Shown here: positions 46,701 to 55,069 of the stretch, piece after piece
How positions within the stretch are numbered: position 1 is the first letter of the stretch
Layout: every line of letters begins with the position of its first letter
Origin: JBDLSY01 sp043777895
Lineage (GTDB): Bacteria > Pseudomonadota > Gammaproteobacteria > Burkholderiales > Burkholderiaceae_C
Reading direction: 5' to 3'
Assembly (NCBI GenBank): GCA_043777895.1
Contig: JAYWHD010000036.1
Span: 10,046-74,045, forward strand
DNA length: 64,000 bases
The notes under the pieces: model-generated
Databases searched by the model: none
Seen by the model: only the letters and a program-made list of their open reading frames with translations
What the model was told of the DNA's origin: nothing
Made by a program: the position numbers and the translations under genes

Positions 46701-47858
46701 CGTAATTTGTTGCGTGAAATGGGGCAGAAATCATTTAATCCTGTGAATAAAGCCGCTATGTTTTTTTTAAATGCAACAGATCCGACTACGATTAATGTAA
46801 TGCGTACTGCAATGGTAGATGTGGGTTTTAAAGCCCAGCGTTTAGGTAATCAAATGTTGCGTAGTTTTGCTCATTTTCAAGTTAAAAAACCACCTGCAAC
46901 GGTTGGTAAAGCACCGATAAAAGAACAGGTTATTCACTTTATTAATAAAAAACTACCCAGCGGTTTACCTAAGCAGGCTGTACGAAAATTATTAGATATT
47001 GAAGACAGTAAGTATGTTCCTATTATTCGGAATCCAAATTTATCCAGTGAAAGTGAAGCCGTATTTTACTTTCCGGGTTGTGGAAGTGAACGCTTGTTTA
47101 GCCAAGTGGGTTTAGCGACTCAAGCGATGTTATGGCATGCAGGTGTACAAACCGTATTGCCGCCCGGATACTTGTGCTGTGGTTATCCACAAAGAGGCAG
47201 TGGGCAGTTTGATAAAGCTGATAAAATCGTAACCGATAACCGCGTATTGTTTCACCGTGTAGCCAACACTTTAAATTATTTGGAGATTAAAACCGTTGTA
47301 GTCAGTTGCGGTACGTGCTATGACCAATTACAAGCCTATCAATTTGACAGTATTTTTCCTGGTTGTCGGATTATTGATATTCATGAATACTTACTTGAAA
47401 AAGGTATTACATTACAGACTAATAACGGTTACTTGTTTCACGACCCTTGCCATAGTCCTATGAAGCTACAAGACCCAATGAAAACTGTCAAAGCCTTGGT
47501 GGGTGATGCAGTCGTCAAAGCCGAGCGTTGTTGCGGTGAAAGTGGTACTTTTGGTGTTTCTCGTCCTGATATTGCAACTCAAGTTCGCTTTAGAAAAGAA
47601 GAAGAATTACAAAAAAATGAAGCGCAATTGGCTAAATTAACGGGTAAAACAGTTAGTGAAAAAGTCAGCACTAAAATTTTAACCAGTTGTCCCAGTTGTT
47701 TACAAGGTTTAAACCGCTACGGCAATGACTTAAATAATGGTTTACTAGAGGCTGATTATATTGTGGTAGAAATGGCTAATCAACTATTAGGTACAGAATG
47801 GATGAAACACTATGTTGATAATGCTAATAACGGTGGCATTGAACGCGTGTTAGTTTAA
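43761..47858 (+). CDS. Giant FAD-linked oxidoreductase with Fe-S and CCG domains (DUF3683 type)
   Basis: 1365 residues. An N-terminal DUF3683 region comes first, then an FAD-binding type 4 domain (IVPRGGGTGYTGGAVPL and NVAMNAGGKKAVLWG), an FAD-oxidase C domain ending DGVISGEHGIGITK, two 4Fe-4S sites (CLRCGKCKPVC, CTVCHKCLSPCP) and a heterodisulfide-reductase-like CCG domain (YFPGCGSERLF, CCGYPQRG, CCGESGTFG). Related enzymes oxidise D-2-hydroxy acids such as D-lactate or glycolate; the substrate here is not known. It is a single-gene unit with 238 bp upstream. Confidence 0.88.
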   Translation: MNTLLTPAAANVLATTAQDDTQDHSNTRLREIPYNYTSFSDKEIVQRLLGDDIWNVLNELRSERRTGRSAKMLYEVLGDIWVVERNPYLQDDLLDNPKRRAALIEALLHRLSDIDRRRTEDGQHAFIANSLGQARNQKVEILLQSARESVLRFNQRFDEVAELRKRSTKVFGKFTAKDNVKFDGLSRVSHVTDATDWRVEYPFVVLCPDTEDEVPAMVKACIALGLTIVPRGGGTGYTGGAVPLYWNTAVINTEKLEQLDAVRMQVLPGTDREYATVFSGAGVVTKRVSDIADANGRVFAVDPTSSEASCIGGNVAMNAGGKKAVLWGTALDNLASWRMVDPQGDWLEITRMDHNFGKIHDAAVATFRLEWKDGTASPTKAKLLRTETLIIPGSHFRKVGLGKDVTDKFLAGLPGVQKEGTDGLITSATWILHRMPKHVRTVCLEFFGQAKQAVPSIVEIKDYLDSLSRLPRPEGTPIDYAPVLLAGLEHLDERYLRAVGYATKSKKGHNNGSGGSAASVPKMVLIGDIVGDDESEVARATSEVVRIANLRNGEGFTAVSADARKTFWLDRNRTAAISKHTNAFKLNEDVVIPLHRMGEYTEAIERINIELSIKNKLLMIDALIAFFEANVLSQYIAASGDPEVDSLPKNEILGERGQESLTLLVQTRARWYYLLTHMADTVLDTLPILHTLGLDTETVQQAQLRLNQKPDTTVFQLLQDRTFRISYKQTLRTPFNRIFTGAAFAPILAEIKTIHGRILKSRVFVALHMHAGDGNVHTNLPVNSADYGMLTQANETVVRIMQIARDLDGVISGEHGIGITKLEFLTEAELAPFAAYKAKIDPEGRFNKGKLLAHADLRGAYTPSFSLMGHESLIMQQSGNASSNIAAIANSVKDCLRCGKCKPVCATHVPRANLLYSPRNKILATSLLIEAFLYESQTRRGISIKHWEEFEDVAEHCTVCHKCLSPCPVKIDFGDVSMNMRNLLREMGQKSFNPVNKAAMFFLNATDPTTINVMRTAMVDVGFKAQRLGNQMLRSFAHFQVKKPPATVGKAPIKEQVIHFINKKLPSGLPKQAVRKLLDIEDSKYVPIIRNPNLSSESEAVFYFPGCGSERLFSQVGLATQAMLWHAGVQTVLPPGYLCCGYPQRGSGQFDKADKIVTDNRVLFHRVANTLNYLEIKTVVVSCGTCYDQLQAYQFDSIFPGCRIIDIHEYLLEKGITLQTNNGYLFHDPCHSPMKLQDPMKTVKALVGDAVVKAERCCGESGTFGVSRPDIATQVRFRKEEELQKNEAQLAKLTGKTVSEKVSTKILTSCPSCLQGLNRYGNDLNNGLLEADYIVVEMANQLLGTEWMKHYVDNANNGGIERVLV

Positions 47859-47895
47859 ATTAATTTAAATTGATGACCTTAGGAGAGCTGCAACT

Positions 47896-48753
47896 ATGCA
47901 AGCTTTATGGATGATTGCGGCAGCAGGGTTTTTTTCATTGGCTAATTTAGTTATTAAATTGTCTATCAATGATTCAAATCCAGCACAGATGCTGTTTTTT
48001 CGTGGTGCATTTGCTGTATTGTGTATGAGTAGCTGGTGTTATTTTAAGCAATATGATGTACGTACGCAGCACTTAAAATTGCATTTTGTACGGGGTATTA
48101 GTGGTGTCAGTGCCATTGCTTTATACACGTACGTATTGACTTTACTGCCTATGGTTACCGCTGTAACTATGAATTACACTTCACCTGTCTGGTTGGCTTT
48201 ATTTACAGTACTCATCGCTTTAATTAAACGAACACAACAACCGCCTATTGCCTTAATTTTATGTATATTGAGTAGTATGTTGGGTGTTATCTTATTGTTA
48301 AAGCCTATTTTTGAAGAAGGTCAAACTACGATTGCGGTACTAGGGCTTTTATCGGGATTTTTTTCAGCAGTGGCTTATTGGCAAATTAAAAGCTTAAATA
48401 AAACTGGCGAAAGCACAACAAGAATTGTTTTTTATCATTCAGCTATTATGATGCTAGTAGGTGGGCTATGGTGGTTACTGACACCCCGTACTTTAGAGTT
48501 TAATGCAATGCCAAATTTGTTAATTATTGGTTTATTAACTATGGCAGGGCAACTTGCTTTAACGTTTGCAATTTCTAATGGATCTACTTTTTTTGCCAGT
48601 AGTTTAATGTATTTGTGTATTGTTTTTTCAGCTATTTTAGGGGCTTTATTTACCAAAGACGGCACTACAATTGATATTCTTGGCTATATAGGCATCACTA
48701 TTATTGTAGGTAGCTCTATTATGGCAGCGGCTTTAACAACTAAAAAAAACTAA
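47896..48753 (+). CDS. EamA/DMT family transporter
   Basis: 285 residues with about ten transmembrane helices arranged as two EamA repeats; FFRGAFAVLCMSSW and TMNYTSPVWLALF are typical of the S-adenosylmethionine/amino-acid exporter branch. Substrate unknown. GGAGAG before the ATG can serve as ribosome site. Followed 5 bp later by the CbiX gene. Confidence 0.85.
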   Translation: MQALWMIAAAGFFSLANLVIKLSINDSNPAQMLFFRGAFAVLCMSSWCYFKQYDVRTQHLKLHFVRGISGVSAIALYTYVLTLLPMVTAVTMNYTSPVWLALFTVLIALIKRTQQPPIALILCILSSMLGVILLLKPIFEEGQTTIAVLGLLSGFFSAVAYWQIKSLNKTGESTTRIVFYHSAIMMLVGGLWWLLTPRTLEFNAMPNLLIIGLLTMAGQLALTFAISNGSTFFASSLMYLCIVFSAILGALFTKDGTTIDILGYIGITIIVGSSIMAAALTTKKN

Positions 48754-48757
48754 CACA

Positions 48758-49231
48758 ATGATACAGAAAAATAAAGAAAATCAAGGAAATCAAGAAAATA
48801 ATTTAATTTTAATGAATGATTTAACAGCACAAATAGTGCAAGTATCAGGGCAAACGTCAGCTAAACAACAGGGTCTTATATTGTTTGCACACGGTTCAAG
48901 AGACACGGCTTGGAAACTACCTTTTGAGTCAATACTCACTAAAATTCAAATAAAACAACCATACCTTGCTTGTGGTTTAGCGTATTTAGAGTTAATGCAG
49001 CCCGACTTCGCAACACAAACTACTGATTTAATTGCACAAGGTGTACGGCATATTCGGGTGTTACCCCTATTTTTAGCAGTCGGTAAACACTTACGTGTAG
49101 ATTTACCTAATTTTGTACAAGAGGCACAGCTGACTTATGCTGGTATTGGTTTAACTTTTGAGGTGTTGCCAGCGATTGGTGAAACCGCAGTATTACAGCA
49201 AGCAATTGTTGATTTAGCGTTGTCAAAATAA
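48758..49231 (+). CDS. CbiX/SirB-like sirohydrochlorin chelatase domain protein
   Basis: 157 residues with one CbiX domain: GLILFAHGSRDTAWKLPFE contains the metal-binding His, and HIRVLPLFLAVGKHLRVDLP the second. Small CbiX proteins insert Co or Fe into sirohydrochlorin. The first 25 residues are Lys/Asn/Gln/Glu-rich and may be a repeat expansion or untranslated; an ATG at 48812 is an alternative start. Confidence 0.85.
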   Translation: MIQKNKENQGNQENNLILMNDLTAQIVQVSGQTSAKQQGLILFAHGSRDTAWKLPFESILTKIQIKQPYLACGLAYLELMQPDFATQTTDLIAQGVRHIRVLPLFLAVGKHLRVDLPNFVQEAQLTYAGIGLTFEVLPAIGETAVLQQAIVDLALSK

Positions 49232-49252
49232 GACGGTTTATTTACGATATAA

Positions 49253-49282
49253 TTGACAAAATGTATGTTTTTAAGGCATAAT
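49253..49282 (+). promoter_or_regulatory. Probable sigma-70 promoter of the str operon
   Basis: TTGACA (49253-49258) and CATAAT (49277-49282) are separated by 18 bases, which is one of the best matches to the consensus in the window. Transcription would start near 49289 and give a leader of about 187 bases before rpsL. Confidence 0.6.
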
Positions 49283-49321
49283 CCAATATCTTTGCATCAT
49301 TTTTTGTTTTTCGCCTTTTAT

Positions 49322-49350
49322 TTTTATTATGTTACGTTTTCATAATAAAA
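49322..49350 (+). promoter_or_regulatory. Hairpin in the rpsL leader
   Basis: Arms TTTTATTATG (49322-49331) and CATAATAAAA (49341-49350) are perfectly complementary. It might be a leader structure, or the terminator of the CbiX unit. Confidence 0.4.
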
Positions 49351-49475
49351 TTGTGTCCTATGACATAGCTAAAACGCTTTTATATAAGTATTTAATTAGC
49401 ACGATACCCACTGTGTCGTATATTTATATTGCTTTATTATTATTTTTTCAAATTTAGATTTACACAGTAGAAACT

Positions 49476-49862
49476 ATGCCAACTATCAATCAACTCGTTC
49501 GTCAAGGTCGTCAATCTGAAGTGGTTAAAAGTAAAAGCCCTGCTTTAGCCAATTGTCCGCAACGCCGTGGTGTGTGTACCAAAGTGTACACAACGACGCC
49601 TAAAAAACCAAACTCTGCTTTGCGTAAAGTCGCTAAAGTTCGCTTGACTAACGGCTTTGAAGTTATTTCTTACATTGGTGGTGAAGGCCATAATCTACAA
49701 GAACACAGTGTTGTATTAGTTCGTGGTGGGCGTGTGAAAGATTTACCAGGTGTGCGTTACCATATTGTGCGTGGTTCACAAGATTTACAAGGTGTTAAAG
49801 ACCGTAAACAATCGCGTTCTAAATATGGTGCTAAGCGTCCGAAAGCGGCGAAAGCCAAGTAG
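49476..49862 (+). CDS. rpsL: 30S ribosomal protein S12
   Basis: 128 residues, standard S12. TTTPKKPNSALRK and GGRVKDLPGVRYH retain the two lysines that are altered in streptomycin-resistant mutants of other bacteria. First gene of the str operon. Unlike in most proteobacteria, rpoC does not lie directly upstream in this window; a CbiX gene does. Confidence 0.98.
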   Translation: MPTINQLVRQGRQSEVVKSKSPALANCPQRRGVCTKVYTTTPKKPNSALRKVAKVRLTNGFEVISYIGGEGHNLQEHSVVLVRGGRVKDLPGVRYHIVRGSQDLQGVKDRKQSRSKYGAKRPKAAKAK

Positions 49863-49893
49863 TTTTAAATTATTTTAGTGTTTAAGTTTAGTG

Positions 49894-49928
49894 CCACAAC
49901 CATGCTTTAGTGTGGCTGTGGTTTTTTT
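49894..49928 (+). terminator. Terminator/attenuator between rpsL and rpsG
   Basis: CCACAACCA (49894-49902) pairs with TGGCTGTGG (49913-49921) with one mismatch, followed by seven T. It should stop a share of transcripts after rpsL, so rpsG and the genes after it may depend partly on read-through or on a promoter in 49929-50042. Confidence 0.8.
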
Positions 49929-50042
49929 GCAAGTTGCATCTGTAACTTGAGTAAGCGGTTAGCTTAATAGCTGACATTAGTATTTATATTATTTTATTAT
50001 TTATATTATAAATAAATACGCCTGAACCCCCAAGGAGTTGTT

Positions 50043-50513
50043 ATGCCTCGTCGTCGTGAAGTCCCCAAACGTGATATTTTGCCTGATCCAAAATTTGGTA
50101 ATGTTGAGTTAGCTAAGTTTATGAACGTTGTTATGCTTAGTGGTAAAAAAGCAGTTGCTGAAGGCATCGTTTATGGTGCTTTAGAGCAAATTCAAGCTAA
50201 AACTGGCAAAGATGCCATGGAAGTATTTAAAACCGCGATTGAAAATGTTAAACCTATGGTTGAGGTTAAATCTCGCCGTGTTGGTGGTGCAAACTACCAA
50301 GTGCCTGTTGAGGTGCGTCCTTCACGCCGTTTAGCCTTGTCTATGCGTTGGATTCGTGAAGCGGCTAAAAAACGTGGTGAAAAAACGATGTTTTTACGCT
50401 TAGCTTCTGAATTAACAGAAGCGTCCGAAGGTAGAGGCGGTGCGATGAAAAAACGTGATGAAGTTCACCGTATGGCCGATGCTAATAAAGCGTTTAGCCA
50501 TTTCCGCTTCTAA
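50043..50513 (+). CDS. rpsG: 30S ribosomal protein S7
   Basis: 156 residues: MPRRREVPKRDILPDPKFGN and SRRVGGANYQVPVEVRPSRR are standard. AAGGAG lies six bases before the ATG. It is 180 bp from rpsL, across a terminator, and is followed by a foldback element and an inserted secreted-protein gene before fusA. Confidence 0.98.
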   Translation: MPRRREVPKRDILPDPKFGNVELAKFMNVVMLSGKKAVAEGIVYGALEQIQAKTGKDAMEVFKTAIENVKPMVEVKSRRVGGANYQVPVEVRPSRRLALSMRWIREAAKKRGEKTMFLRLASELTEASEGRGGAMKKRDEVHRMADANKAFSHFRF

Positions 50514-50518
50514 ATATT

Positions 50519-50607
50519 AGATTTCTTTCAAAGTCATATTCATAAGAAAGCAATTTTTTGATTATTAAAGCTTAATAAGCACTTTTTAATAATTTTGAAA
50601 GAAGTCT
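50519..50607. mobile_element. Foldback/MITE-like element, copy B (rpsG to orphan gene)
   Basis: Ends AGATTTCTTTCAAAG (50519-50533) and TTTTGAAAGAAGTCT (50593-50607) share the termini of the element at 19389-19601, and the adjoining inner bases (ATATTCAT) also match. It is 89 bp long, starts 5 bp after the rpsG stop and ends 5 bp before the ATG of the next gene. The right end contains AAAGAAG, which can act as the ribosome binding site of that gene. Confidence 0.55.
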
Positions 50608-50612
50608 ATTGT

Positions 50613-50858
50613 ATGAAAAAAATTGCTACGGCTGTATTGTTAATTTTAATTATCAATAATGTTTATGCTAAAAATTTGGTTGAGTTTATTGATATAGATC
50701 AAAGTCCAATTCCTTTACCACCATCAGAATTAATAGCCTTAAATAATAACAAAATGAATAAAATTTTGGCAGATGATGGTTTTAGTCATTTAGAAAAAAA
50801 TCTACTGAAATTAATAATTTTACAAATAGCCTCAATATGGCTAAAAGTAAAAAATTAA
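50613..50858 (+). CDS. Secreted protein of unknown function, 5' part of a split frame
   Basis: I do not recognise it. From the ATG at 50613 the frame gives a signal peptide (MKKIATAVLLILIINNVYA) and about 63 further residues before a stop. At the A7 run 50794-50800 a shift to the -1 frame would continue straight into the next open frame and give one 240-residue protein. In the zero frame, the residues after the A7 run (NLLKLIILQIASIWLKVKN) look unlike the polar sequence before it. It lies inside the str operon, where no such gene is expected. Confidence 0.6.
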   Translation: MKKIATAVLLILIINNVYAKNLVEFIDIDQSPIPLPPSELIALNNNKMNKILADDGFSHLEKNLLKLIILQIASIWLKVKN

Positions 50859-51334
50859 AATCAATAAAAATAACTAATATTGCTCAATCTCATATAGTAT
50901 ATGAAAAATTATCCGATCTTAAATTTTCTTTTAAGCCATTTACCTTTAATCAAGGTAACTTGATTGCTGTTTTACCTCATGGAACATTTAAAAACAATGT
51001 TTGGACCGGAGTAGATCGGTTTTTTGATATCCCTAATATTGGCGTTGCTCGATTAGAGGAGTTAGATTTAGGTGCAAATCAAGGAAAAGTTTACATGTTT
51101 AAAACTGAGGTTAATACTAAAGTTAGAGGTAAAGAAGCTATCTCAAAAATTTTTTTAAATAACATTTCAAAGTTAGAAAATATTTCTTGGGTAGAAAATA
51201 ATATGAGTTACACTTTAAGTTTTCAACCGATTAAATCTAATTTGAAAAAAACTGAAGTGAGTAATTTAAATAGTTCTATAAAGAGTATTCAACCTACCTT
51301 TAGTGCATATTCTCTCACTAAACAATTAAAATAA
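50837..51334 (+). CDS. 3' part of the split unknown gene in the str operon
   Basis: 165 residues from an internal ATG, with no signal peptide and no Shine-Dalgarno sequence of its own. The frame is open further upstream to the A7 run at 50794-50800 and joins the preceding frame there. The content is Lys/Asn/Ser/Phe-rich with segments such as GTFKNNVWTGVDRFFDIPN and NISWVENNMSYTLSFQPIK, which suggest beta-rich secreted protein. The gene is either a frameshifted remnant, a programmed frameshift, or carries a sequencing error. Confidence 0.6.
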   Translation: MAKSKKLKSIKITNIAQSHIVYEKLSDLKFSFKPFTFNQGNLIAVLPHGTFKNNVWTGVDRFFDIPNIGVARLEELDLGANQGKVYMFKTEVNTKVRGKEAISKIFLNNISKLENISWVENNMSYTLSFQPIKSNLKKTEVSNLNSSIKSIQPTFSAYSLTKQLK

Positions 51335-51366
51335 TTATATTTTTCAGTAAAAATTAAGGATTGATA

Positions 51367-53469
51367 ATGTCTCGTAAGACCCCTATTAATCGGTATCGTA
51401 ATATTGGTATTTCTGCACACATTGATGCAGGTAAAACAACTACGACCGAACGCGTTCTGTTTTATACAGGCGTAAATCATAAAATTGGCGAAGTCCATGA
51501 TGGTGCCGCCACAATGGACTGGATGGAACAAGAGCAAGAACGCGGTATTACTATTACCTCGGCTGCTACCACCTGCTTTTGGTCAGGTATGGGTAAAACG
51601 TTTGATGAGCATCGCATTAATATCATTGATACTCCAGGTCACGTTGATTTTACTATTGAAGTAGAACGTTCTATGCGTGTACTAGATGGTGCGTGTATGG
51701 TGTATTGTGCCGTGGGTGGTGTTCAGCCGCAGTCTGAAACGGTGTGGCGTCAAGCTAATAAGTATAAAGTGCCACGCTTAGCATTTGTCAATAAAATGGA
51801 CCGCACAGGCGCAAACTTCTATAAAGTTTACGAACAAATGAAGTTGCGGTTAAAAGCCAATCCAGTCGCTCTACAAATACCCGTTGGGGCTGAAGAACAC
51901 TTTGCTGGGGTCATTGATTTAGTCAAAATGAAGCAAATTATTTGGTCAGAAGAAGACAAGGGTGTTACCTTTACTTATGGTGATATTCCTGCCAGCTTAC
52001 AAGAAAAAGCCAACGAATTTCGCGAAAAATTGGTAGAAGCCGCTGCTGAAGCAAGCGAAGACTTAATGAATCGTTACCTCGAAGGTGGCGAACTCACAGA
52101 AGATGAAATTAAATTAGCCATTCGTACCCGTACGATTGCTGGCGAAATTCAGCCTATGGTCTGTGGTTCAGCGTTCAAAAACAAAGGCGTTCAAGCCATG
52201 TTAGACGCGGTCATTGAATATTTGCCATCACCTGTAGACATTCCACCTGTGGGTGGTTTAGATGACTATGAAGAACCCACAACCCGTCGTGCAGATGATG
52301 ATGAAAAATTTGCCGCTTTAGCCTTTAAATTAATGAGTGATCCCTTCGTGGGACAATTGACATTTGTACGTGCTTATTCAGGTATTTTGAAAAAAGGCGA
52401 TACGATTTTAAACTCTATTAAAGGCAAAAAAGAACGCATTGGCCGTATTGTACAAATGCATGCTAATCAACGTGAAGAAATTGAAGAATTGCGTGCGGGT
52501 GATATTGCAGCATGTGTAGGCTTAAAAGATGTCACTACGGGCGAGACTTTATGTGACCCTGATGCTCCCATCATTTTAGAGCGTATGGTGTTTCCTGAAC
52601 CTGTTATCTCTCAAGCCGTTGAACCAAAAACTAAACCTGATCAAGAAAAAATGGGTTTAGCACTACAGCGTTTAGCACAAGAAGATCCGTCTTTCCGCGT
52701 TCGTACTGATGAAGAGTCAGGGCAAACCATTATTTCAGGTATGGGTGAACTACACCTTGAGATTATTGTGGATCGTATGAAACGTGAATTTGGTGTTGAA
52801 GCCAATGTAGGTAAGCCTCAAGTCGCTTATCGTGAAACGATTCGTAAAAAAGTTGAAGATGTCGAAGGTAAATTTGTGCGTCAGTCTGGCGGTAAAGGTC
52901 AATATGGACACGTTGTACTACGTATTGAACCTAATGAGGCGGGTAAAGGTTTTGAGTTTTTAGATGAAATTAAAGGCGGTGTCGTTCCGCGTGAGTTTAT
53001 TCCAGCCGTTGAAAAAGGCTTGCGTGAAACGATTACAGCAGGTGTACTAGCCGGCTATCCAGTTGTTGATGTGAAAGTTGCCTTAACCTTTGGTTCATAC
53101 CATGATGTGGATTCAAATGAAAATGCATTTAAAATGGCAGCTTCAATTGGGTTTAAAGACGGTTGTCGCAAAGCAAGTCCAGTCATTCTTGAGCCGATGA
53201 TGGCCGTTGAAGTTGAAACACCTGAAGATTATGCAGGCAATGTGATGGGGGATTTATCCTCACGCCGTGGTATGGTTCAAGGTATGGATGATATGGTCGG
53301 TGGCGGTAAAGCGATTAAAGCGGAAGTGCCGTTATCAGAAATGTTTGGTTACTCTACGACTTTACGCTCAATGAGCCAAGGCCGTGCTAGCTATACTATG
53401 GAATTTAAACACTATTCTGAAGCACCGAAAAATGTAGCAGAAGCCATCATGGCTGCTAAAGCAAAGTAA
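51367..53469 (+). CDS. fusA: Elongation factor G
   Basis: Ribosomal translocase GTPase. The G1 loop is AHIDAGKTTTTERVL, G2/G3 include RGITITSAATT and DTPGHVDFT, and G4 is VNKMDRTGA; domains II-V follow at normal length (700 residues). The ATG at 51367 is chosen over a TTG two codons upstream since AAGGA lies at 51356-51360. It follows the split unknown gene by 32 bp. Confidence 0.98.
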   Translation: MSRKTPINRYRNIGISAHIDAGKTTTTERVLFYTGVNHKIGEVHDGAATMDWMEQEQERGITITSAATTCFWSGMGKTFDEHRINIIDTPGHVDFTIEVERSMRVLDGACMVYCAVGGVQPQSETVWRQANKYKVPRLAFVNKMDRTGANFYKVYEQMKLRLKANPVALQIPVGAEEHFAGVIDLVKMKQIIWSEEDKGVTFTYGDIPASLQEKANEFREKLVEAAAEASEDLMNRYLEGGELTEDEIKLAIRTRTIAGEIQPMVCGSAFKNKGVQAMLDAVIEYLPSPVDIPPVGGLDDYEEPTTRRADDDEKFAALAFKLMSDPFVGQLTFVRAYSGILKKGDTILNSIKGKKERIGRIVQMHANQREEIEELRAGDIAACVGLKDVTTGETLCDPDAPIILERMVFPEPVISQAVEPKTKPDQEKMGLALQRLAQEDPSFRVRTDEESGQTIISGMGELHLEIIVDRMKREFGVEANVGKPQVAYRETIRKKVEDVEGKFVRQSGGKGQYGHVVLRIEPNEAGKGFEFLDEIKGGVVPREFIPAVEKGLRETITAGVLAGYPVVDVKVALTFGSYHDVDSNENAFKMAASIGFKDGCRKASPVILEPMMAVEVETPEDYAGNVMGDLSSRRGMVQGMDDMVGGGKAIKAEVPLSEMFGYSTTLRSMSQGRASYTMEFKHYSEAPKNVAEAIMAAKAK

Positions 53470-53514
53470 GTTACTAATTAATCGCTTGAATTACCAGTAA
53501 ATACTGCACAAGTC

Positions 53515-53544
53515 ACTAAACCGCTAGTAAAATAGTGGTTTAGT
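53515..53544. terminator. Hairpin after fusA
   Basis: ACTAAACCGCTA (53515-53526) pairs with TAGTGGTTTAGT (53533-53544) including one G-T pair. No U-run follows, so it may be an mRNA processing or stability element between fusA and tuf. Confidence 0.45.
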
Positions 53545-53686
53545 CAAACCTTAACGTAACTTAACTTATTGAATAATTAAACAATTCAGTATTCAGTAAT
53601 CAAAGTCTACGTTATTTTAATTTTTAATTTTTAATTTTTTTAATTTTTTTAATTTTTTAAATAAATTTATTATCAAGGATAATATC

Positions 53687-54877
53687 ATGGCAAAAAGTAA
53701 ATTTGAACGTAATAAACCCCACGTCAACGTGGGTACAATTGGTCACGTTGATCATGGTAAAACAACATTGACAGCCGCTTTAACAATGGTTTTAGCTGCT
53801 AAATTTGGTGGCGAAGCTAAAGCTTATGATCAAATTGATGCTGCCCCTGAAGAAAAAGCACGCGGTATTACAATTAATACAGCCCACGTTGAGTACGAAA
53901 CTGGTAATCGTCATTATGCACACGTTGACTGCCCAGGGCATGCCGACTATGTTAAAAATATGATTACAGGCGCGGCACAAATGGACGGTGCAATTTTAGT
54001 GTGTTCTGCTGCTGATGGTCCTATGCCACAGACACGCGAACATATTTTATTGGCTCGTCAAGTAGGCGTACCTTACATTGTTGTATTTTTAAATAAATGC
54101 GATATGGTTGATGATGCTGAACTCTTAGAATTAGTGGAAATGGAAGTACGTGAGTTATTAGATAAATATGATTTTCCTGGTGACGATACACCCATTATTC
54201 ACGGCTCTGCTAAATTAGCCGTTGAAGGTGATAAAGGCGAAATGGGTGAAGAGTCAATTATTCGTCTAGCTGCTGCTTTAGATTCATACATTCCAACGCC
54301 AGAACGTGCGGTTGATGGTGCATTTTTAATGCCAGTTGAAGACGTATTCTCCATCTCTGGACGTGGTACTGTTGTAACGGGCCGTATTGAACGTGGTATT
54401 GTTAAAGTCGGTGAAGAAATTGAAATTGTTGGTTTGGTAGACACAGTTAAAACGACCTGTACAGGTGTAGAGATGTTCCGTAAATTGTTAGACCAAGGTC
54501 AAGCAGGTGATAACGTTGGTTTACTATTACGCGGCACTAAACGCGAAGATGTACAACGTGGTCAAGTCTTATGTAAGCCCTCTTCTGTTAAACCGCACAC
54601 ACATTTTACTGGTGAAATTTATGTGTTGTCTAAAGACGAAGGCGGTCGCCATACACCATTCTTTAATAACTACCGTCCACAGTTTTACTTCCGTACAACA
54701 GACGTAACAGGTGCGATTGAGTTGCCAGAAGGTAAAGAAATGGTTATGCCTGGTGATAATGTATCAATCACTGTTAAACTAATTGCTCCAATTGCGATGG
54801 AAGAAGGTTTACGTTTTGCTATTCGTGAGGGTGGCCGTACTGTGGGTGCAGGTGTTGTTGCTAAAATTATGGCTTAA
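53687..54877 (+). CDS. tuf: Elongation factor Tu
   Basis: Delivers aminoacyl-tRNA to the ribosome. GTIGHVDHGKTTLTAAL, DCPGHADYVKNM and NKCDMVDD are the G motifs; length (396) is standard. A 217-bp AT-rich gap with poly-T/poly-A tracts separates it from fusA, so it may have its own promoter. AAGGA lies before the start. Confidence 0.98.
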   Translation: MAKSKFERNKPHVNVGTIGHVDHGKTTLTAALTMVLAAKFGGEAKAYDQIDAAPEEKARGITINTAHVEYETGNRHYAHVDCPGHADYVKNMITGAAQMDGAILVCSAADGPMPQTREHILLARQVGVPYIVVFLNKCDMVDDAELLELVEMEVRELLDKYDFPGDDTPIIHGSAKLAVEGDKGEMGEESIIRLAAALDSYIPTPERAVDGAFLMPVEDVFSISGRGTVVTGRIERGIVKVGEEIEIVGLVDTVKTTCTGVEMFRKLLDQGQAGDNVGLLLRGTKREDVQRGQVLCKPSSVKPHTHFTGEIYVLSKDEGGRHTPFFNNYRPQFYFRTTDVTGAIELPEGKEMVMPGDNVSITVKLIAPIAMEEGLRFAIREGGRTVGAGVVAKIMA

Positions 54878-54968
54878 TTGAGTTGTATTTATACTTAATA
54901 CACACTTAATTATTAACTGTTTTAGTTTTATTTTTTTAGTTTTTTAGTTTTTTAGTTTTTGTTCTTTT

Positions 54969-55010
54969 GTAGTGGTTTTAAATAATTTAATTATTTAGGC
55001 CACTACTTTT
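54969..55010 (+). terminator. Terminator after tuf
   Basis: GTAGTGG (54969-54975) pairs with CCACTAC (55000-55006); an inner AT palindrome (AAATAATTTAATTATTT) extends the stem, and four T follow. Confidence 0.65.
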
Positions 55011-55069
55011 ATTTGCTAAAAATTAAATTATTATTTATTTGTTTAGCGCGTTCTTTGGGAATCTAATTC

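Noticed and set aside
49476..49862. Possible streptomycin-resistance substitutions in S12
   Set aside because: Both usual lysine positions (PKKPNSALRK and GGRVKDLPG) are unaltered.
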